DNA of 64,000 bases from Peptostreptococcaceae bacterium oral taxon 113 str. W5053 (GCA_000467935.1 KI259821.1:1-64000); one strand, 5' to 3'; counted from the first letter of the stretch, positions 1 through 8,717 are shown. Notes: generated from the sequence alone by a model not told the origin. Translations and numbers: made by a program.

Positions 1-17
1 AAGAGTGAACGTTTATT

Positions 18-46
18 ATTATAGCAGTCGGTTCAGTCTTTGTCAA
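18..46 (-). promoter_or_regulatory. Consensus sigma-A promoter firing left out of the window
   Basis: On the minus strand a TTGACA box (41-46) and a TATAAT box (18-23) are exactly 17 bases apart, a perfect match to the sigma-A consensus. An A-rich purine tract lies just upstream and could act as an UP element. Transcription would start near base 10 and leave the window. The target is not visible; a strongly expressed stable-RNA operon is the best guess. Confidence 0.75.
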
Positions 47-103
47 CGGTTTTTTTCTCTTTTTTTCTTCCGTTTCCTTTTCCTTTCCCCCGACAGCTTC
101 CTT

Positions 104-132
104 ACTATACCAGCTTCCCCCCCCTCTGTCAA
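104..132 (-). promoter_or_regulatory. Second, upstream tandem promoter firing left
   Basis: TTGACA (127-132) and TATAGT (104-109) on the minus strand are separated by 17 bases, with TG one base before the -10 box (extended -10). It lies 86 bases upstream of the promoter at 18-46 and in the same orientation. Tandem near-consensus promoters with purine-rich flanks are typical of rRNA operons in this phylum. Confidence 0.65.
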
Positions 133-297
133 GTCTTTTCTCTCTTTTTTTCTTCCTTTTCTCTTTTGAATGTTTTTTCATTTCCGGTGCTAATTTTGCA
201 GTTTCTTTCATTAAGAATAAAAAGTGTAATTCTCAAGAAGATGGAAAATACTGTACAACATCGGAGAATATTTACAAGTTAAGAAAACATAAATCAA

Positions 298-377
298 GAT
301 ATAAGGAAGGTGCGGACATCTCCTTGAACAGCTTAGGTGGTTCATTCAAGAATATACCCGTACCCCGTTTCTATATC
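298..377. other. Unassigned 80-base imperfect hairpin after pyrE
   Basis: Nested pairing: GATATA/TATATC (298-303 with 372-377), GGTGCGG/CCGTACC (309-315 with 358-364, one G-U on the plus strand), a 7x7 internal loop, then CTTGAA/TTCAAG (323-328 with 345-350) around a 16-base loop. It starts about 20 bases after the pyrE stop. It has no clean U-tract, so it is not a standard terminator. It could be a processed small RNA or a 3' UTR structure; I could not assign it to a known RNA family. Confidence 0.4.
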
Positions 378-397
378 ACTTTTTAACTATCGAAAAT

Positions 398-964
398 TTA
401 AAATTTTTTTCTGCTTCCTGGTTTTACCAAAGGAATATTTTCTTTGCATAACGGACAATTTTCACTTTCATATGTATCAATGCTAAGTTTTAATGCCGAA
501 TACACCGGGTATGGAAATTCAGTCGTTCCTCTACGATCTACAATCGCCGCTAATCCCACAATTTCCACATCATACACTTGAAGTGCTTTTATAGTCTCAA
601 GACTTGATTTTCCTGTGGTAATCACATCTTCCGTAATCAAAATCCGATCGCCCCTTTCAACCAAAAAACCTCTTCTTAAAGTCATTACATCATTTTCTCT
701 TTCCGTAAACATAGCCGGAACACCCAATTGTCTGCCTATTTCATAGGCGACGATAATTCCTCCCATTGCCGGTCCGATAACTTTATCTATTTTTAAATCT
801 CTCACTTGCTCAACAACAGTGTTTAAAACTTCTTCCGCCTTCTTTGGATGCATTAACAGTTTGGCGCACTGAGCATATCCATTGGAATGTTTCCCGGAAG
901 ACAACAAAAAGTGACCTGTTAATACCGCATCTAATTCTTTCATAATTTGAAGATTTTTTTCCAT
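398..964 (-). CDS. pyrE: Orotate phosphoribosyltransferase
   Basis: PyrE (188 aa) joins orotate to PRPP to give orotidine monophosphate, the fifth step of de novo pyrimidine synthesis, in the cytosol. The PRPP-binding signature EDVITTGKS is at about residues 112-119, inside a typical type I phosphoribosyltransferase fold. A CPLC pair at 170-173 near the C-terminus resembles the archaeal/Thermus-like PyrE subfamily rather than the enterobacterial form. A strong ribosome site (AGGAGG) precedes the ATG. It is the last gene of the pyr operon, eight bases after pyrD. Confidence 0.95.
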   Translation of the reverse strand: MEKNLQIMKELDAVLTGHFLLSSGKHSNGYAQCAKLLMHPKKAEEVLNTVVEQVRDLKIDKVIGPAMGGIIVAYEIGRQLGVPAMFTERENDVMTLRRGFLVERGDRILITEDVITTGKSSLETIKALQVYDVEIVGLAAIVDRRGTTEFPYPVYSALKLSIDTYESENCPLCKENIPLVKPGSRKKF

Positions 965-972
965 TTTACCTC

Positions 973-1869
973 CTAAATAATCCCTCTAATTTCTGATAAA
1001 TTTTTAATTCCTTCTTTTTCCATAAAATTTTGTATTCCCTGAATAATATCAACCATCGTTTTCGGGTTAACCAGATTTGCCGTGCCTACTTGAATTGCTG
1101 TAGAACCCGCCATAATAAACTCTATAGCATCTTGCCAATTCGATATTCCTCCTAAACCTACAATCGGGATGTCAACACTTTGATAGACCTCTCGTACCAT
1201 ACGTAACGCTATAGGTTTAATGCAGGGGCCCGAAAGACCCGCCGTAATATTATTGAATACAGCTTTTCTCCGATATATATCAATTGCCAATGCGTTAAAT
1301 GTATTAACCAATGATAATGCATCTGCACCGGCTTCGACACAAGTAATTGCCATTTCTTTAATATTTTCTGCATTGGGAGAAAGCTTGACCATTAACTTTT
1401 TTGAAGTTTCTTTTCTTACTTCCGAAACTATTTTCGCCGCACTATCACAACGGATCCCAAACGCCATTCCACCTTCTTTTACATTAGGACAAGAAATATT
1501 CAGTTCAACAATAGGTATATCCGTTTCCTCTATTTTCCTAATACTTTCCAAATAATCTTCAATTTGACTTCCTCCGATATTGGCAATGATAATCGTTCCA
1601 TATTTTTGCATATGAGAAAGCTCATCTTTTATAAAAACCTCTACGGACGGATTTTGTAAACCAATACTATTCATCATTCCCGAGGGTGTTTCATAAACCC
1701 GAATGCCTTTATTTCCTTCTCGAGCTTGTAAAGTCAATCCCTTTGTCGAAATTCCTCCCAATAAGCTTAAGTCAAAATACGGTTCAAATTCTCTTCCAAA
1801 GCCAAATGTCCCGGAAGCTGCAATAACCGGATTTTTTAACTCAATACCACAAAGATTAGTCTTCATCAT
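973..1869 (-). CDS. pyrD: Dihydroorotate dehydrogenase B, catalytic subunit
   Basis: PyrD type 1B (298 aa) oxidises dihydroorotate to orotate on FMN and passes electrons through PyrK to NAD+. The N-terminus with the GTFGFGREF segment and the NISCPNVKEGG segment, which carries the catalytic-base cysteine typical of class 1 enzymes, support the call. Its start overlaps the end of pyrK by 14 bases, consistent with translational coupling of the two subunits. The NAD-linked type suits an anaerobe, since it needs no quinone or oxygen. Confidence 0.95.
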   Translation of the reverse strand: MMKTNLCGIELKNPVIAASGTFGFGREFEPYFDLSLLGGISTKGLTLQAREGNKGIRVYETPSGMMNSIGLQNPSVEVFIKDELSHMQKYGTIIIANIGGSQIEDYLESIRKIEETDIPIVELNISCPNVKEGGMAFGIRCDSAAKIVSEVRKETSKKLMVKLSPNAENIKEMAITCVEAGADALSLVNTFNALAIDIYRRKAVFNNITAGLSGPCIKPIALRMVREVYQSVDIPIVGLGGISNWQDAIEFIMAGSTAIQVGTANLVNPKTMVDIIQGIQNFMEKEGIKNLSEIRGII

Positions 1870-2602
1870 CGAAGATTACCTCCTGTCCTAAAAACACCGG
1901 ACCCTCATGACATACTCGCTTCATTCCTTTAGCCGTTTTAACACTACACCCTAAGCACGCACCAATTCCACAAGCCATTCTACTCTCCAAAGAAAATTGT
2001 GCGGGAACATCGCCAATCCGTTTTTGAAGATTTTTCATCATCATATTCGGTCCGCAACATAAGATTAAATCATATTCATTGTATTCTAAAACATCAATGA
2101 TATACCCTTTATAGCCTGCTGAACCGTCTTCTGTAGCAATGGTTATTTTATCAACATTGTTTTTAAAGTATTCCAGGAAATAGGGTTCTCCTTTAAATCC
2201 TGCATATAAATCTATAGAATTCTTCCATTGTTTCGCTAAAAATAGAAAAGGTGCAATTCCAATTCCTCCCCCAACCAAAGCTATTTTTTTATCAGCAGAA
2301 ATCGGAAAAAATCCTTGCCCTAATGGCCCCATGACTTCCAAAAAATCTCCTTTTTTATAACTTGCCATCCTGGAAGTTCCCTTTCCAACTCTTTGGTAAA
2401 GAAATGTAATCCCCTCTTTGTCTAAATCGCAAATACTTAAAGGTCTTGGCAAATACAAATCACTGTCCGGTAACTTTACCATATAAAATTGTCCAGGTTT
2501 TCCTGTAAATTTTCCTTTTAATTTTATAAGATAGACTTGGTCGTTTTGTTTCTCTTGAAATAATATCGATGCCTTAACATAAGTATTAGCCAAAAATATC
2601 AC
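1856..2602 (-). CDS. pyrK: Dihydroorotate dehydrogenase B, electron transfer subunit
   Basis: PyrK (248 aa) carries FAD and a [2Fe-2S] cluster and moves electrons from PyrD to NAD+. The ferredoxin-reductase-like layout is visible: the FAD-binding RPLSICD motif in the first third, a GGGIGIAPF nucleotide-binding loop, and a C-terminal cysteine cluster (CGIGACLGC followed about a dozen residues later by another Cys) that binds the iron-sulfur centre. It overlaps pyrF by 17 bases and pyrD by 14 bases. Confidence 0.93.
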   Translation of the reverse strand: MIFLANTYVKASILFQEKQNDQVYLIKLKGKFTGKPGQFYMVKLPDSDLYLPRPLSICDLDKEGITFLYQRVGKGTSRMASYKKGDFLEVMGPLGQGFFPISADKKIALVGGGIGIAPFLFLAKQWKNSIDLYAGFKGEPYFLEYFKNNVDKITIATEDGSAGYKGYIIDVLEYNEYDLILCCGPNMMMKNLQKRIGDVPAQFSLESRMACGIGACLGCSVKTAKGMKRVCHEGPVFLGQEVIFDDED

Positions 2603-3434
2603 CTCTCATTTTTAGCACCGCATTTCTTGCATGATAAGCAAAGTTTTCCTCCTTATCTTCTTGCTTTTTCCAAGCCGTAATAATCCCCCTGGAAGAATTG
2701 ACAATTCCTCCATTAAAATCATTTAAATATTTTCGTATATCTTCAGTCTTTGCTCCTTGAGCACCATAACCGGGAATAAGAAAGAAACTGTTTTTGTAAC
2801 GAGTTCTTATTTCTTCCGCTTCCTCTGAATATGTTCCTCCTACAACCAATCCTAATGCACTATATCCACATTCTCCAATATAGCTTTTACCAATTTCAAC
2901 CAAGGCATCTCCTACATGATAATATAAATATTCATCTCCTACCATTTTATATTCAATATCTTGAGCCCCTGGATTTGAAGTTCTCAATAAAATGAAAATT
3001 CCTTTTTTTTCGCTTGCAAGGTATTCTTCATAAGGTTCGATACTGTCAAAACCCATATAAGGATTTAATGTAATGAAATCGGCTTCAAACTCACCTTGAA
3101 AATGTGCTTTGGCATACATCTTTGCCGTTGCAGAGATATCTCCCCTTTTAATATCCGCAATGGAAAGCAAATTATTTGCTTTTAAATACTTTAAAGTATC
3201 AGCATAAGCCTTCAATCCTTCAAGTCCTAATGCTTCATAATAAGCGATTTGTAATTTATACACTGCCACAATATCTTTTGTTGCATCAATAATCCCTTGA
3301 TTAAATCGAAAAACCCAATCTCGCACCGTTCCATCTTTTTTTATATATTCGGGAATATAAGATATATCTGTATCCAATCCCACACACACGAAGCCTCTTT
3401 CTTTTACACGACCATAGAGTTTATCAATAATCAT
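2586..3434 (-). CDS. pyrF: Orotidine 5'-phosphate decarboxylase (type 2)
   Basis: PyrF (282 aa) decarboxylates OMP to UMP, the last de novo step. The catalytic Asp-x-Lys...Asp array appears as ADIKRGD in mid-protein. At about 280 residues it belongs to the longer type 2 group rather than the 230-240-residue Bacillus/E. coli form. Ends in the operon between pyrC (5-base gap) and pyrK (17-base overlap). Confidence 0.93.
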   Translation of the reverse strand: MIIDKLYGRVKERGFVCVGLDTDISYIPEYIKKDGTVRDWVFRFNQGIIDATKDIVAVYKLQIAYYEALGLEGLKAYADTLKYLKANNLLSIADIKRGDISATAKMYAKAHFQGEFEADFITLNPYMGFDSIEPYEEYLASEKKGIFILLRTSNPGAQDIEYKMVGDEYLYYHVGDALVEIGKSYIGECGYSALGLVVGGTYSEEAEEIRTRYKNSFFLIPGYGAQGAKTEDIRKYLNDFNGGIVNSSRGIITAWKKQEDKEENFAYHARNAVLKMRGDIFG

Positions 3435-3439
3435 AATAG

Positions 3440-4621
3440 CTACCTCCTGTACTTTACCTCGCCTTTATAAATCGTTATCTCCACTCGTCCATAAACTTTA
3501 GCGCCGTCAAAGGGAGTGTTATTACTCTTTGACATCAACTCATTTTTGTTAATGGTGTATTCCTTTTCAATATCCACCAAAACTAAATCCGCTTTTTTTT
3601 CGACTTCAATTGCTCCGTGATCAATCCCCAAGATATCTGCCGGGTTCTTACTCATGAGCTTGGATAATTTTTTTAATCCAATCCGCCCGGTCTTAACTAA
3701 ATTTGTATAACAAACTGCAAAAGCCGTTTCCAATCCCACCATACCTGGAGCCCCTTTTGCTTTGTCTTCCTGGGAATGAGGAGCATGATCCGTTGCAATG
3801 CAATCTACTGTTCCGTCTTGAATACCTCGAATAACAGCTTTTACATCTTTTTTTGTCCGAATTGGCGGGTTAACACGATAATTAACATCCCATAATGAAA
3901 GATGATGAGGTGTAACTTCACAAGTGACATTTGCACCTTTGATTTTTCCATGACGCACCGCATCAATAGAATCTACAGTGCTTACATGGCTCATATGAAG
4001 TCTTGCTCCGGTTTGTTCTGCCAAATAAATATCTCGAAGGGTAATGATATCTTCTGCAATGCGATAATCCAAAGGTGACAAATTCGGATCTTCGGCATGA
4101 ACCATGATTCCCACACCTAATTCTTTTGCTTTATTCATTGCATGAAACATCGTGTAATTGGATAAAATACCTTTTCCGTCATCGGACAAAAAGCGAACGC
4201 TTTCCGGTAAATCATTTAAATGATCCAAAGTATGTCCATCAAAGCCTTTGGTAACCGCATATACGGAATGGATGTCAATCAAATTCAAATTTTTTCCTCT
4301 ACAGATAATATCCTCATACACTCCCGGAGAATCAACAATCGGATTGGTATTACCCATAAGATTGACTGAAGTATATCCGCCGCAAAGTGCAGCGCGAGAA
4401 CCTGTTTCCAATGTTTCTTTATAAAGAAAACCCGGATCTCTAAAATGTACGTGAGTATCAACAAAAGAAGGCATTAAAACCTTATCGCTTCCATCAATGA
4501 TTTCATCTGCTTTATATGAGAGGTTGCCAATATCTTTTATTTGATCTTTTTCAATATAAAGATCACAACACATATCTGTCTTATAATCTATAATACGCAC
4601 ATTTTTTATTAATAAACTCAT
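3440..4621 (-). CDS. pyrC: Dihydroorotase
   Basis: PyrC (393 aa) cyclises carbamoyl-aspartate to dihydroorotate using a metal centre. Amidohydrolase motifs are present in order: the DTHVHFRDPG metal-binding start near residue 55, the MVHAEDPNLS and HMSHVST histidines in the middle, and the catalytic Asp in ATDHAPHSQEDK near residue 280. This is a class I bacterial dihydroorotase by length and motif layout. It begins directly after the pyrI stop codon. Confidence 0.95.
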   Translation of the reverse strand: MSLLIKNVRIIDYKTDMCCDLYIEKDQIKDIGNLSYKADEIIDGSDKVLMPSFVDTHVHFRDPGFLYKETLETGSRAALCGGYTSVNLMGNTNPIVDSPGVYEDIICRGKNLNLIDIHSVYAVTKGFDGHTLDHLNDLPESVRFLSDDGKGILSNYTMFHAMNKAKELGVGIMVHAEDPNLSPLDYRIAEDIITLRDIYLAEQTGARLHMSHVSTVDSIDAVRHGKIKGANVTCEVTPHHLSLWDVNYRVNPPIRTKKDVKAVIRGIQDGTVDCIATDHAPHSQEDKAKGAPGMVGLETAFAVCYTNLVKTGRIGLKKLSKLMSKNPADILGIDHGAIEVEKKADLVLVDIEKEYTINKNELMSKSNNTPFDGAKVYGRVEITIYKGEVKYRR

Positions 4622-5050
4622 TTAATCCTCCACATTATACAAATGATCGCAATAGTCACATTTATAAAGACGCTTTTCTTTGTCCACCAAAGAAAAGCGA
4701 TGAACTATATTACGTTCACTGGTACTTACACAACGTGGATTGTTGCATTCCAACACGCCTTCTACATGATGCGGTAATTCCAAGTTAATTTTTTCTGAAA
4801 TCCTTTCATCCTTAATAAGGTTTATTGTAATATTAGAATCCATAACTCCAAGTGCAGTTAAATCCAAATCCAAAACATTCTCAATTTTAATCATATCTTT
4901 GCAGCCATGTTTCTTAGATTGAGCATTCATAATTAAAGCTACCGTATAATCAGCCTTGTCCAGTTCCAACATATAATAAATTTTTATACCGTTCCCCGGA
5001 GAAATATGGTCGATAACAATCCCGTTTGTAATACTGTTTATGTTTAACAT
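4622..5050 (-). CDS. pyrI: Aspartate carbamoyltransferase regulatory chain
   Basis: PyrI (142 aa) binds nucleotide effectors (ATP/CTP/UTP) and docks onto PyrB trimers. The C-terminal zinc site is intact with Cys102, Cys107, Cys131 and Cys134. Its presence next to pyrB means the aspartate transcarbamylase here is probably the allosteric PyrB6-PyrI6 type, which Bacillus lacks but several clostridia have. One base separates it from pyrB upstream. Confidence 0.94.
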   Translation of the reverse strand: MLNINSITNGIVIDHISPGNGIKIYYMLELDKADYTVALIMNAQSKKHGCKDMIKIENVLDLDLTALGVMDSNITINLIKDERISEKINLELPHHVEGVLECNNPRCVSTSERNIVHRFSLVDKEKRLYKCDYCDHLYNVED

Positions 5051-5051
5051 T

Positions 5052-5975
5052 TTATTTTACCCCCAATAATTTTGAAATTAACGCCATTCTTGCAAACATT
5101 CCATATTTTACTTGTTTAAAATACCAAGCCCTGGGATCTTTATCCATCTCCAATGCAATTTCGTTGACTCTTGGTAACGGATGAAGAACTATCATATCCT
5201 TCTTCGCCAGTTCCATTTTTTTATTATCTAAAATATAGCTGTCTTTCAAACGAATATACTCTGCTTCATTAAAAAATCTTTCTTTTTGCACGCGAGTCAT
5301 ATACAAAATATCCAAGTCTCCTAAAACATCTTCTAACCGTTCTACTTCTCTATATTCAATATTTTGATTATCTAATACAACTGTCTTCCAATACTTTGGC
5401 AATTCCAATTCCTTCGGCGAAATCAAAACAAATTTATTCCCCTTAAACATGGTCATGGTACGAATTAAAGAATGCACTGTTCGTCCAAATTTTAAATCTC
5501 CGCAGAAACCGATTGTCATATTCTCCAAAGTCCCTTTGCTTTCCATAATAGTCACCAAATCCGTTAAAGTTTGTGTCGGATGTTGATGCCCGCCATCCCC
5601 CGCATTGATAATCGGCACATAGGAATATTCGGAAGCTAATGAGGCAGCCCCCTCTTTCGGATGACGCATTGCAATAACATCTACATAACTTCCAACCGTA
5701 CGAATTGTATCAATTAAACTTTCTCCTTTAGAAACGGAACTTGATCCAGCCTCGGAAAATCCGATAACTCCTCCCCCCAATCTGGTCATAGCCGCTTCAA
5801 AACTCAAGCGTGTTCTAGTCGACGGTTCAAAAAAAAGAGCCCCCAAAATCTTGCCATCACAAATATGGGCAAAATCCTTAGGACTCTTATATATTTCACG
5901 CGCCAATTGAATAACTTCTAAAAATTCTTCTGGTGTAAAATCATCCGGACTCAATAAATTTCTTCCTTGTAACAT
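5052..5975 (-). CDS. pyrB: Aspartate carbamoyltransferase catalytic chain
   Basis: PyrB (307 aa) condenses carbamoyl phosphate with aspartate, the committed pyrimidine step. The carbamoyl-phosphate loop STRTR is at residues 52-56 and the HPTQ motif at 132-135; a PLPR segment near residue 265 closes the aspartate site. First gene of the operon, with a strong AGGAGG ribosome site that is partly buried in a small hairpin (5985-6003). Confidence 0.96.
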   Translation of the reverse strand: MLQGRNLLSPDDFTPEEFLEVIQLAREIYKSPKDFAHICDGKILGALFFEPSTRTRLSFEAAMTRLGGGVIGFSEAGSSSVSKGESLIDTIRTVGSYVDVIAMRHPKEGAASLASEYSYVPIINAGDGGHQHPTQTLTDLVTIMESKGTLENMTIGFCGDLKFGRTVHSLIRTMTMFKGNKFVLISPKELELPKYWKTVVLDNQNIEYREVERLEDVLGDLDILYMTRVQKERFFNEAEYIRLKDSYILDNKKMELAKKDMIVLHPLPRVNEIALEMDKDPRAWYFKQVKYGMFARMALISKLLGVK

Positions 5976-5984
5976 GACAATACC

Positions 5985-6003
5985 TCCTAAATAATAATTA
6001 GGA
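5985..6003 (-). promoter_or_regulatory. Hairpin masking the pyrB ribosome binding site
   Basis: In the leader RNA, TCCTAA (6003-5998) can pair with TTAGGA (5990-5985) across a seven-base loop, covering four of the six bases of the AGGAGG Shine-Dalgarno sequence. This would allow translational control of the operon, possibly switched by the upstream PyrR-like loop. Confidence 0.4.
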
Positions 6004-6050
6004 TTGCATAAAATACCTTAACAGTTTATATTGTTTTGTAAGGTGTTTAC

Positions 6051-6090
6051 ACCATCCCTTGTTGAACTCTCCGGTTACAATTAAAGGTTC
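6051..6090 (-). promoter_or_regulatory. PyrR binding loop-like element in the pyr leader
   Basis: The leader contains CCGGAGAG then five bases then CAAGG, the spacing of the known PyrR binding loop. It folds as TTGT (6080-6077) with ACAA (6062-6059), a 3' bulge, an AAC/GTT upper stem, and a CGGAGA hexaloop matching CNGNGA. In other Gram-positives PyrR with UMP binds such loops to shut off pyr genes. No pyrR gene is in the window, and no strong terminator follows. Confidence 0.5.
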
Positions 6091-6096
6091 ACAAAA

Positions 6097-6125
6097 AATA
6101 TACCATGTCGGAAGAAAAATGTCAA
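6097..6125 (-). promoter_or_regulatory. pyr operon promoter
   Basis: TTGACA (6120-6125), a 17-base spacer and TATATT (6097-6102), with TG at the extended -10 position. Gives a leader of roughly 115 bases before pyrB, enough for the PyrR-like loop and the hairpin at the ribosome site. Confidence 0.75.
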
Positions 6126-6160
6126 TTTGTTTAATCTTATTCACTGAAAATTTCAAACAT

Positions 6161-6613
6161 TTAATAATATTTTTTTGTTTGCTCTATTTTTCTTTGAGCC
6201 TCTTTTTTAGCCGCCACTTCTCTTTTGTCATAAAGCTTCTTTCCTTTGGCAATTCCCAAAGCTAATTTTACTAAACCTTTATTTTCATAAAGTTCTATAG
6301 GAACCAAAGTCAACCCCTGTTCCGTAATTTTTTGCTTAATTTTCCTGATTTCTCGTTTATTCAACAATAGCTTCCTGGTCCGAATCGGATCTACATTGAA
6401 AATATTTCCTTGTTCATAAGGGCTGATATGCATCCCCACAACAAAGACTTCCCCATCTTTTACCATAGCATAACTTTCCTTCAAATTCACCTTCCCCTGT
6501 CGAATTGATTTTACTTCAGTTCCCTTTAATTCAACACCCGCCTCATAAATCTCCTGAATAAAATAATCATGTCGTGCCTTTCTGTTATTTGAAAAAATTT
6601 TTTTATCATTCAT
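6161..6613 (-). CDS. smpB: SsrA-binding protein SmpB
   Basis: SmpB (about 150 aa from this start) binds tmRNA and delivers it to stalled ribosomes for trans-translation. The family core is clear: KIFSNNRKARHDYFI at the N-terminus, GTEVKSIRQGKVNLKESYA, and a basic C-terminal tail (KKEAQRKIEQ) that reaches into the empty mRNA channel. I chose ATG 6613, which overlaps the rnr stop, over an upstream in-frame ATG at 6643 that would add ten atypical residues. The rnr-smpB pair is conserved and functional: RNase R degrades the faulty mRNAs released by trans-translation. Confidence 0.95.
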   Translation of the reverse strand: MNDKKIFSNNRKARHDYFIQEIYEAGVELKGTEVKSIRQGKVNLKESYAMVKDGEVFVVGMHISPYEQGNIFNVDPIRTRKLLLNKREIRKIKQKITEQGLTLVPIELYENKGLVKLALGIAKGKKLYDKREVAAKKEAQRKIEQTKKYY

Positions 6614-8717
6614 TTTTTTCTTCCTCAATCCAATTAAAATCAATTTCTCTAGCTTCTATATTCACATTAATACACCGAACCCGAATTTCATCTCCTATAG
6701 AAATCACCTTCCCATTTGTCTCTCCACGAATGGTCCATGTATTTTCGTCGAAATAATAATAGTCGCTCAAAAATTTAAAATGTACCAATCCTTCAATCGT
6801 GTTATCCACTTCTACAAAGAATCCAAAATTGTTCAGTGAAGACACTATACCGGTAAATTCTTCTCCAATATGGTTGTTCATATATTGAGCTTTCTTTAAA
6901 TCATTCACAGCCCTTTCCGTAAGCTCCGCTTTCATCTCCGTTCGACTTATATGATCTGCAATCATACTAATCTCCTTGTCATCTTTTCTAAGAGAAAAAT
7001 TTCCGTTTTTCATTAAATCCTCATGCATAACTCGATGTATAAAAAGATCGGCATACCTTCGAATTGGAGATGTGAAATGGCAATAAGAATCCGTCGATAA
7101 ACCGAAATGAATATCCGGACAACTGGAATATCTTGCCTTTTGAAGAGATTTCAACAATAAAGTGTGTATCAGTTTCTCCTCTTTTTTCCCTTTACTCTCC
7201 TTTATAATCTTTTGATATTCTTTCGGAGTTAAGGATTGTAGATCGATATGATAACCAAATAATTGTAAAATCTGAAGAAAATCCTCTGCTTTTTCTTCAG
7301 ATGGTTTTTCATGAATTCGATAGATAAAAGGAGCGTTCCGCTTTTTATAATAAGCCCCCACGGTTTCATTGGCAATCAACATAAATTCCTCTATCAGCTT
7401 ATTCCCAATTCTTCGTTCCGCTTGTTTAATCTCAATCGGCTCACCTTTCTCATTGACAATAACTTCAGTTTCAGGAAAATCAAAATCTATCGCGCCTCTG
7501 TGTACTCGATTTTTATATAGATATTGAAATAATTCCTGCATTAGCACTATCTTATCTTTCAATATGGAATCTTCAAAAACAGCTTCTTTTCCTTCCAAAA
7601 AATCTGAAACATCTTTATAAATTAATCGATAATCAGATTGTATATAAGATTCATAAAAATGAGCATCTATTACTTTTCCACCTTTGTCAATGGTCATTTT
7701 TACCGTTTTCGTTAAACGAATTTTACCGGGCAAAAGCGAACATATTCCGTTCGAAAGAGCTTCCGGTAACATAGGTAAGACTCTATCCAAAAGATAGACG
7801 CTATTGCCTCGAAGTAAAGCCTCCTTGTCCAAAGGACTGTTCTTTTTTACATAATGACTGACATCTGCAATATGCACATAAAGAATAATATTTTCTCCTT
7901 CTCTTTCAATGCTTATGGCATCATCAAAATCTTTGGCTTCTGCTCCATCCATTGTCACCGTAAAAAGTTCTGAAAAATCGGTTCGTTTTTTTAAACTTCC
8001 CGGATGTACTTTTTGATCGATATTTTGAACTTCCTTTAAAACCGCCCCCGGAAATTCTATGGGTAATTCATGTTGATAGATGATGCTTAATATATCTGTC
8101 CCCATTTCATTTTTATTGCCAATAACCTGAATAATTCTACCCTGAGGCTTTTTTTGTCCCTCGAAAAACCGTTCAATCTCCACAACAACCTTATCTTCTT
8201 CTTTTGCTCCGTTAATCTTGCCTTTGGGAATCATAATATTAAAATATGCTCTGGCATCATCTGCTATAACAATTCCATAATTTTTTTCTTTATGAAATGT
8301 ACCAACAATGGTTTCCTTAGACCTTTCAAGCACTCGAAGAATTTTTCCCTCCGGCTTATTCCCCGATTTATTATTAATATGCTTGCCGAATACTTTGTCT
8401 TTATGCATTACATTTTTCATATTTTGTTTTGAAATATAAATATCTTCTCCGTTTTCATTTTCTGTACTTACAAAGCCAAACCCACCGCTATTTCTTTGAG
8501 CAATGCCCGTAAAATATTCGGAGCTGTTTTTCGTTAAAAGATATTTACCTTTTTGAGTTTGAATAATGATCGACTCTCTTTCCATACTTTTTAAAAGGTC
8601 AAAAAACATCCTATATTCAGAAATTGGAAGATCGTAATGCAGAACCAATTCTTCCTTCGTCATCGGTTCATATCCTTCGTCATCCATAAATTTTTGTATT
8701 TCTTCTCGAATGAACAT
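6606..8717 (-). CDS. rnr: Ribonuclease R
   Basis: RNase R (703 aa) is a 3'-to-5' hydrolytic exoribonuclease that digests structured RNA. Domains in order: N-terminal winged-helix/cold-shock region, RNB catalytic domain with the acidic cluster in DGAEAKDFDDAIS near residue 255, and a C-terminal S1 domain (EFTGIVSSLNNFGFFVEV). An in-frame stop lies just before the ATG, fixing the start; the GAGGAG ribosome site is rather far (about 13 bases). Overlaps smpB by eight bases. Confidence 0.95.
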   Translation of the reverse strand: MFIREEIQKFMDDEGYEPMTKEELVLHYDLPISEYRMFFDLLKSMERESIIIQTQKGKYLLTKNSSEYFTGIAQRNSGGFGFVSTENENGEDIYISKQNMKNVMHKDKVFGKHINNKSGNKPEGKILRVLERSKETIVGTFHKEKNYGIVIADDARAYFNIMIPKGKINGAKEEDKVVVEIERFFEGQKKPQGRIIQVIGNKNEMGTDILSIIYQHELPIEFPGAVLKEVQNIDQKVHPGSLKKRTDFSELFTVTMDGAEAKDFDDAISIEREGENIILYVHIADVSHYVKKNSPLDKEALLRGNSVYLLDRVLPMLPEALSNGICSLLPGKIRLTKTVKMTIDKGGKVIDAHFYESYIQSDYRLIYKDVSDFLEGKEAVFEDSILKDKIVLMQELFQYLYKNRVHRGAIDFDFPETEVIVNEKGEPIEIKQAERRIGNKLIEEFMLIANETVGAYYKKRNAPFIYRIHEKPSEEKAEDFLQILQLFGYHIDLQSLTPKEYQKIIKESKGKKEEKLIHTLLLKSLQKARYSSCPDIHFGLSTDSYCHFTSPIRRYADLFIHRVMHEDLMKNGNFSLRKDDKEISMIADHISRTEMKAELTERAVNDLKKAQYMNNHIGEEFTGIVSSLNNFGFFVEVDNTIEGLVHFKFLSDYYYFDENTWTIRGETNGKVISIGDEIRVRCINVNIEAREIDFNWIEEEKNE

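Larger units (their letters stand above)
1..397. other. Non-coding region with leftward promoters, polypyrimidine tract and hairpin
   Basis: No convincing gene is present. Bases 47-190 are strongly pyrimidine-biased on the plus strand, so the only open frame there (40-282) is low-complexity Phe/Ser/Pro and is not believable. The region holds two leftward promoters and an 80-base hairpin, and it separates the end of the pyr operon from whatever lies left of the window. Confidence 0.6.

Noticed and set aside
40..282. An 80-codon open frame rich in Phe, Ser, Pro at the left end
   Set aside because: It arises from a polypyrimidine tract, has no good ribosome site and lies across the leftward promoters.
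298..377. 6S RNA, T-box or tRNA as identity of the hairpin after pyrE
   Set aside because: 6S RNA needs two arms about 100 bases apart around a bubble, there is no T-box core or terminator, and the D and anticodon arms of a tRNA are absent.
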